Source of the DNA: Mauremys mutica
Taxonomy: Eukaryota; Chordata; Testudines; Geoemydidae
Direction: 5' to 3'
Assembly (NCBI RefSeq): GCF_020497125.1
Contig: NC_059089.1
Span: 28,104,282 to 28,168,281, forward strand
DNA length: 64,000 bases
A program made the translations under genes and the position numbers. The notes under the pieces were generated by a model, which was given only the letters and a program-made list of their open reading frames with translations, did not search any database and was not told the DNA's origin. Of this stretch, positions 57,501-64,000 are shown in pieces; position 1 is the stretch's first letter; the number at the start of each line of letters is the position of its first letter.

Positions 57501-60081
57501 AGGTTTTGAGAACGTAGATCCGCGCTGACCCTGAGAATCGTTCAGTCATTCCGATTGCAGGGCTGTCATCTGAAAGGTTAATGGCTTACTAGGGGAAAGG
57601 AGAATCGTGCTGCAATCATCTTGTATTCAGATCACGCTTCACCACGGCCTGGCTCACAGAGCATTGAGGCCAAAAAGGCTCCGACCCCTCCGTCCACCTT
57701 CAGAGCTTGCCCGCTCCACCTTCCAGGCAGTTTGGGCTGCAGTATCTGGAACACTTGTTTCGTCTCCGCTTGAATTAAAAACGAGCGAGGGACTGGTGTG
57801 GAGACATGGAGCCTTTCGCTTCTAGGTCCCTGGTGCAAATTTAGCCCAGTCACTCCGTGGCAGAAGTTTGTTAGCAGGGGGCCTCAGTCTGGTCCCTGGT
57901 GGATGGATTACAGAAACCACCAGCAGAGGTCCCCTGTGTAGGCAGCTTCAGCTGAGAGGCCACGGATCAACTGGGTTGTGAAGGCTGAATTTTCTTCTTG
58001 GGGTGGGGTGTGCAGCACAGTGGAAGGGCAACGGGGGGAGAGGAAGGGGAGTATGCACTGCTGTTAACCTGCAGTTCCTGTTCTGCCAATAAAGGACTTC
58101 AGTCCATGGGGCCGCTCTCACCAGTGAATGGTGAGTATGCAAGTTCACTGGGAAAATCCTGGTGGTGTTGTAGGGGGTGAGTGGGCTGGAATGCCAGAAC
58201 GCAAGCTATTGTTACAGCTCATTAATCAGAGACCTGTAGCAATGCCGATTAAATGAACGTTGTAACTTCCTAGCAGTGGGTTTGTAGCCTCTTCCAGCCT
58301 GCGTGCCTTTTCCTCTTTGCTTGGAATACAGACACAGTCTGTGCCACTGAATGCTTCACGTTGTAATGAAATACAGAGCTGGTGTGGATGTTCTGCCAGG
58401 AGAGCTCTGTCTGGTTTTGGTAAGAGAGTGGCAAGTATTTAATGTAAATTCTTGGAATAGGAGCAGCATGTGTGAATTTTCCTCCCTTGCTACTGATTTT
58501 ATTTTGAATAGTTGAGTTGCTTCCTCATAGCAAAAGTACGTTTTGTTCATATTCCCCTGCACATAACTGAGTTTGTGACTAGGGTTTCCGGCAGAGGGGT
58601 CTGTTGATTTTTAATTGATTTGTTTTATTGATGGCGTTTGAACTGTGGCATGTAGCTTGAAAGGTGATTAATATTTGGCTTTCTGTAGGTAAATTATAAT
58701 ATACAGGGATGGGAGTCAATAATGTGCTACCAGTGGATGTGGTGAATTGGAGAACTAAATTCAGTGTAATACTGAGCCAGTCTCTCCCGCACGAAGGTGA
58801 ATTGAATGGAAGAGGAAAGACTTGAACTGTTCCTAATCTTTTTTTTAAAAAAGTATCAACACACATTATTTAGAGGTAACAATATCTAATTCTCTTTCAT
58901 GCACTTCAAACCCATTTTCTGAGCTTATCTAGCTTATCAAACATGAGCTCATGTATTCTTTGAGCTAAAGGTTCAAATCACATTTATTGTCACAATACGG
59001 GGGAATATACTCATTCTTTTATTAACCAGCTTATTCTAAAAACATGTCAAGTTGAGGGTGGGGCCAAGACTCAGAGAGCAGGTGTGCTCAGTTGGGATTT
59101 GTTGGAAGACGAAGACCTGCGGGGTTGAAGAGATGAGAACGCGAGAGACTGAACACTTCCAGGAGGAAGCATTTTCCACAGCCCCACTTGGTGGCACAGT
59201 AGGAAGTGCATTGTAAAAAAGTACATCTGTGATCAGTGTACCCCCCATTGCATAAGAAATATGCAGAGAACAGTTTGCATGAGCAGAGGATGGGAAAGCA
59301 AGTTTACATATGGCCATTTAGGGATTGTTTCCCGTTAAAGGCTTGTTATGAAACTTGCACTAACCATGCACGACTTGCATCCGGCTCTGCCACATGCAGA
59401 TGGCAAAAAATGGGTTAAAGTCCAGTGTGTTTTAGTGGTAGCTGGTGATTAGGAAGAAATGTTGAAACTGTCTGAACAGTTCCTAGCCTGAGAATCCCCA
59501 AAGCAGCTGAGAAAGACACTATCTACAGTTAAGAGAAGTTTGATTTAGTCAGCTCGTTTTGAGGGTGGAGAGAGAAATATTAGGGAGTACGCAGACTGAA
59601 GATGCTTCAGTCTTCTCAGTATTGTTTTTCTTTAGAGAACGCTCTTCCTAAAGGCACTCTGCCACTGTGGCGTCATTTGGGATCACTGAATACGGCTTCT
59701 GGTATTCATGCAAAGTAGCTGTGTGCTTAGTTGTTAAATAAGCCCTTTTGGGGAATTGGGAGTTTGTTTCTAAAACTGCAGTGGTGTCTGCTAGTTAATA
59801 TAATCTCTGCCACTGTGGATCTAATTGTGCTTTCACCCTGAAGTATGTGAGAGTATGTTCAGGGAGTAGCTGTTTCCATCAATCACTTTCACCATTTTTA
59901 CTTTTCTCCAAAACATTTCTAGAGTTTATTGGTTTTAGACTCTCATTAGTTACTATTTAAAGGCCTGGCAGTGCTCTTTCTGGAGGTGCCTGTGTGTGAT
60001 TTCTTGGGGAAATGGCCATATAAATGTTGAGCATTTGTTTAAACGGCTTCGTGGTAGTGAGACTGCTGTTTCTAGTGATTT

Positions 60082-60156
60082 GGGGCCTGATCCTACAATG
60101 CCCATTGAAGCAGTGGAAGTCTTTGCATTGACTTCAATGGCTTTGGATCAGGCACC
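60082..60156. repeat. Palindromic short repeat, copy 3
   Basis: GGGGCCTGATCCTACAATG at the left and GGCTTTGGATCAGGCACC at the right are inverted copies, with CATTGAAG...CTTCAATGG inside. This is the clearest of the three copies of this small family in the window. Confidence 0.6.
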
Positions 60157-62513
60157 ATATTCTCCTCTTCAAACAGACTCATGGTGTATTTTGCACACAG
60201 AAGTGTTTAATTCTGAGAGAGGCTTGTGAATTTGGGCTTTGTTATTTTAAGACTGATTTGATAGTATTTAAAATCTTCACTATGGAAGCTTACAGTGCAT
60301 CATGTGATCTTTTGAGTATTTCTGCGGTTTGCTCCTTCCTGCCCCCCACCCCCGAACCCAGTTTCATTTTCGGCAGAGCTGAAAACTACTAATTCTAGAG
60401 ATGAAGGATGTGGAAAGCTGCGCACACTTCCCATTGCAGCCTCCAGAGACATCAGACTGTTCATCTAACACAACAACTTCATAAACCCTTCATATTTACA
60501 GGCTGAGGTCTAAGCACTTTCATGCAGTCCTCAACTTACAAGACTTGAATGGGCTCCAGCTCAGACTTTCAAGTTGGGTAAATTAAACTCAGAGAGTTGG
60601 TGGGATTTGTTTTTTCTTCTCCCTGTTTGGCAGCTGTTATATTCTGCTTGTTTAAATGTATCTGATCATAAACAAATCCTCCATATAGAGCAAGCAGTAA
60701 GAGCTACGCTCTGCAGTGAGCCCTGTAGTTTGGACTGGGGCTTTCGTACACTAGACCAGGCACTCCCTGTTATGACTCTCTATTTTTGTTCCATTTACTC
60801 CTGTTTAGAAGTGATTATTTTAGTTTGAGGAAAATAATCGTGACTCTAGTGTCCCGTGTACTCAGCATCTGGGTGTGAGCAGAAGCGAGGTCATGCTGAA
60901 TAAAGGTGCATTGTGCCACCGCTGTGGGCGTGTGCCTCTCCCCCGTGCCCAGCTGTGAGAGAGTGGTGGGTAAATCTACAATTCAGTGGAAAGAATCACT
61001 CACTCCCGTCTCCGCGCTCTCATGCAGAGGGGCGGCTCTAAATCTGAGAATGGTACCCCCAACGCTCAGTGATTTTTTGAGAAATAGGATATTTTAGCAG
61101 TTTGGAATGAGATGAAATACTTACCAGGCCCATATGTTGCTTGTTTTAGGTAAAGGATCAGTGAAGTTTTAGAAAGTATTTAAATATTTGGGTTTCTATG
61201 ATTAGAATAGATTGTCTGGAATGAAGGCTGTTCCCTAGGTAATTCTCAGCCTTCCAGTCTTTGTTTCTCACTGCAGTGCTTTCGCCTGTGAGGTGGGTGT
61301 TGTAGCATTGCAGTGCTCACATGCAAGAAAAATTAAGGGCTGTGAATAAATATCGTAGATGTGATTTTTGGATATTGTGGAAATCTGCTTTCGTGTTTTC
61401 TGTAAACTGTAACTTGAGACACGTATCCTGAGACTTAAGCACTTGCTTAAGGACTCCTTTGACTTCTAGCCATGTGGCATGCACATGTATTTTTAAGGAC
61501 ACACTCTTTCCCGGTCTAAATGCTGGGCTTGAAACTACTATCTTGTGGGTGGATTTTTAGCTTTTGTAGCCTAGTGTGCAATGGCAGTGTCCTGCACCGG
61601 GAAAGAGGTGAGAACTTTTGGTAACAGTCATTGAATGTGGAAGATGATGCAGTTTTATTTGGCAGTATTTCTGTGTGGCTCTACAAATTTTGCATCACAA
61701 TTCTTATGTGCGTATCAAATAAATGATGGAAGTGCACACAGCACCCCAAAGCACAGCACTGCTTCTAGTTAGTGTTATACAACATGGTTTTAGTTTACTA
61801 AATAGCATGAGTCAGTGTTCTGTATCTTGACTGACTTCTATACCATGTTGCACCTGATCTGATTGGAAGCTAAAGTCACCACTGTTTACTCTGGTGTCCA
61901 TTGTGATATTTTGGATTGAATTTTGAAGCTTCCTTTGCTCTCTTGCATTTCCCCTTACAATCCTTTGTTACTTTTTATAAGTATTTGCTCCCTAACTTCA
62001 GAAGCAATTCATCACCTTCATGCAGACTGTCATTAATAATTGTTGTTTGGAACTGTTGGGCATCCCCTGGCCTGTTTGTGGGAGTGCCTCTAAAATACGC
62101 ACCTGAAAACTGGCCATAATATGTGCATTACACACACCTCTTTCTTGACTGGCACTGGCGACTTTGCCTATCACGTGCCATTTTTGTTGCTGCTGTGTGT
62201 TGAATCATTCCAAGAGTTTAATGAGTAAAAGAGCAGCTGAAGTAGAGAGTGGTTAAATCAACCCTGCACTGAACTGTTCTTGTTGTTTGATACCACCATG
62301 GAGTGTTCTGGAATTGTCAATATTTAATTGAGAAAATGTTTTTCCAGAATCTGTGCATCTTAGTGCCCATGTTAAATCAATCTGGTTTCATGTGCCAACA
62401 TTCAAGAGAATTGTTTTGAAAGCCTGATTCCCAGTCTCAGTGGAGTAGGCATTCTTCACTCTCCAAAGTCCGTCTTGTCACTTTAGTAATATGGAGAAGG
62501 AGCGACTTTTTTT

Positions 62514-62532
62514 AGTGTGTGTGTGTGTGTGG
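62514..62532. repeat. Short (TG)n tract
   Basis: About nine TG units at the end of a T-rich stretch. Confidence 0.8.
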
Positions 62533-62689
62533 AGATGCTGAAGAAAAATAATTGGCATTCGTGTATGTTAATGTGAGTTGCAGTTCCTTAATATAAGAGT
62601 TTCCACTAAAGTACTAATAATTACTGTTAATACCTTTCAGTGGAAACTTTCAGAGTAAACGAGCAATGGTTGAAACAGTATTTAATGGC

Positions 62690-62930
62690 ATGCTGCTGGC
62701 ATGATAAGAATGCAAATAAGCGTTATTAGCCTAATGATTTTGCTGTCGCCATGGCTGTGCGGCAACACTGTTGTGAATATGTCATGCAGCACCCGTGAAT
62801 TTGGAAAGTGTGTCAAAACACAAGTTCAATTAGTTTGCTCTAATTGTGGCTCTAGAGAGTTAGTAACTATATCACTCCTCATTAAAAGAGATTTTCTTAT
62901 ATGGATTAATGTAACATGCAAAGGAAAGTT
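62690..62930. promoter_or_regulatory. Candidate conserved non-coding element with POU octamer
   Basis: A perfect octamer ATGCAAAT lies at 62710-62717, with TGATAA just before it, CCTAATGATT just after, and TTCAATTAG, TCTAATTGTG and GGATTAATG further on. It is unique DNA and not part of a recognised repeat. Combined octamer and homeodomain words suggest a developmental enhancer. In human the next gene downstream is LMX1B, which is a plausible target but only by inference. Confidence 0.3.
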
Positions 62931-63217
62931 TCAGAATTCCAGAGAGGAGCTGGCTTCTGCAAAGAGGGAGGCCGTAGGTTGTACAGGCTCCGCAGCCCTG
63001 ACTGCGCGCCGTGCACTGCCGCCTTAGCCTAAGGAGCCCTGAGACTCTGGTGCGAAGAGCAGGTTTGAAAGCCTCTGAGATCTCTCTCCCCACATAGGGA
63101 GGAGGGAGACAGAACAAGGGCAATGAAGGGTCCCTAACTCAGGAATCCCAGGTCCTTCCCTTGGGACACTGGTTCTGCTGGCTAAGCATGATTTGCACCC
63201 TGCTGAGCCCTCTAGGG

Positions 63218-63603
63218 CAGGGGTCGGCAGCCTACGGCACGCGTGCCAAAGGCAGCACGCGAGCTGATTTTTACTGGCACACTGCTGCCAGCCGGGGTCC
63301 CGGCTGCTGGCCCTGCTCAGCCCGCTGCCTGTCTGGGTGAACGGACTCCTAGGCCGGCAGCGGGCTGAGCAGGGCTGACAGGCAGGAGCCAGTGGCCGGA
63401 ACCCCAGACTGGCAGTGGGCTGAGTGGCTCAGCGTGCTACCGGTCTGGGGTTCCGTCCACCGGTCCCTGCCAGCCGGGGTCCCAGCTGCCAGCCCCGCTC
63501 AGCCCGCTGCCAGTCTGGGGTTCTGTCAGGGCCCTTGTAAATGTAAATTTTATTACTGGCATGTGAAACCTTAAATTACTGAAGACGTGGCACGCCACTT
63601 CTG
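63218..63603. mobile_element. Non-autonomous hAT element with damaged right end
   Basis: Begins CAGGGGTCGGCAGCCTACGG. The right side reads GGCACGCCACTTCTG and then directly CCCTAGGG. The left flank CTCTAGGG (63210-63217) matches CCCTAGGG (63604-63611) at seven of eight positions, as an 8-bp hAT target duplication. The right inverted end (expected complement of the left end) is absent. The GC-rich interior has several diverged GCCAGCCGGGGTCCC-type repeats. Confidence 0.75.
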
Positions 63604-63644
63604 CCCTAGGGTCTGGTCTGTCTGCTCCCAGCACAGACTCTCCC

Positions 63645-63835
63645 TAGCTCCGTTGGAGCTAGCATGCTAGCAATGCCAGGTTGTGGCAAGGTCGGTGGCA
63701 TGGGCTAGCCACCCAAGTCCAAGCTCACCTGACCCCCTAGGTGTGAGCTCAGGTGGCTGGCCCAAGCCGCTGCCTGTGCCGCAACATCCACACTGCTGCT
63801 GCTAGTGCGCTAGCTCGAGCAGCACTAGCACGGGT
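63645..63835. mobile_element. GC-rich fold-back element near the right edge
   Basis: The left half (GCTAGCATGCTAGCAATG, TTGTGGC, GTGGCATGGGCTAGCCAC, CCAAGCTCACCTGA) is mirrored on the other strand by the right half (GTGTGAGCTCAGGTGGCTGG, CCCAAGCCGCTGCCTGTGCC, GCTAGTGCGCTAGC). The axis is near 63735. No coding sequence or target duplication was identified. Confidence 0.6.
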
Positions 63836-64000
63836 TTGTCTCCCCACATTGGGAGTCGCGCCGCCCAGCTGCAGTGCAGATGTCTCTTCTGAGCCCTGTC
63901 AGGAAGGGTGAGCCAAGAGCAGACACGGTTTGACACTTCAGCGTAGAGCTTGCTACACAGCAGCAGCTGGCGCTGACAATGGCTGTCCCTCCCCGTGTCC

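Larger units (their letters stand above)
52778..64000 (+). other. MVB12B: MVB12B intron 6, incomplete (at least 11.2 kb)
   Basis: The intron follows exon 6 and runs off the right edge. It holds a (GT)n tract, a palindromic short repeat (60082-60156), a hAT element (63218-63603), a fold-back (63645-63835) and two candidate regulatory stretches. A possible 36-bp cassette exon at 58095-58130 is discussed in the findings. I see no other gene. Confidence 0.75.

Noticed and set aside
58095..58130. Reading the possible cassette exon in frame 0 as DFSPWGRSHQ-stop (alternative C terminus)
   Set aside because: Exon 6 leaves in phase 2, so this frame cannot be used when spliced to it.
52778..64000. Search for MVB12B exon 7 (human-like HISLTLPATFRG)
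   Set aside because: No frame giving this peptide next to an AG acceptor in phase 2 was found by eye, so the exon is most likely beyond the window.
1..64000. CRISPR arrays, operons, prokaryotic promoters, tRNA or rRNA genes
   Set aside because: None is present. The window is spliced vertebrate nuclear DNA, and repeats are transposon-derived.

Overview
The window is vertebrate nuclear DNA, most likely from a turtle, with a crocodilian as the main alternative. The evidence is a spliced vertebrate gene with a CpG-island promoter, several CR1 LINEs whose 3' ends carry TTCTTATG-type tails, Penelope-like retroelements (PLEs) with fold-back ends, hAT elements, and many palindromic MITEs of the kind I associate with turtle genomes. 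There are no prokaryotic features. The species call rests on recalled repeat families, not on a search.

One protein-coding gene is supported: MVB12B (ESCRT-I subunit), on the plus strand. Coding exon 1 (23197-23262) lies in a CpG island (about 22640-23560). Exons 2 to 6 lie at 37164-37286, 45435-45542, 48727-48823, 52208-52337 and 52655-52777. All junctions are GT/AG and all phases agree. Together they encode residues 1-215 plus two bases of codon 216, which covers the basic/Cys-rich N terminus and the MABP domain. The UMA-domain exons must lie beyond 64000, so the gene is 3'-incomplete here.

Layout: 1-22.6 kb is intergenic DNA. It holds a PLE (7238-9556, minus strand) interrupted by a solo LTR (7431-8110), a duplicated ~200-bp segment (10631-10830 and 11330-11522), MIR-type SINEs, two consecutive 5'-truncated CR1 LINEs (15439-17945 and 18232-20640, minus strand), and a 623-bp near-perfect inverted dimer of a palindromic MITE (21214-21836). 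Intron 1 (23263-37163) holds a second PLE (23852-25696) with reverse transcriptase and GIY-YIG remnants and a 14-bp target duplication, a nested MITE/hAT cluster (26474-27422) and a fold-back element (27585-27879). Intron 2 holds a hAT inside a MITE (39266-39838), and a perfect 180-bp PLE palindrome inside another MITE (42377-42841). Intron 3 holds a short PLE fold-back. The part of intron 6 present holds a hAT and another fold-back near the right edge.

The most interesting non-genic signal is in the PLE termini. They carry sequences resembling the hammerhead ribozyme core (CTGANGA, a stem-loop, GAAA, a short stem III), in both orientations because the ends are inverted copies. Several of these copies show clear inactivating changes. 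All PLE copies also share a 5' tail with the core AGCC-TGTT-GTCT. Four unexplained AT-rich stretches with clustered homeodomain, POU or E-box words are proposed, at low confidence, as conserved regulatory elements.
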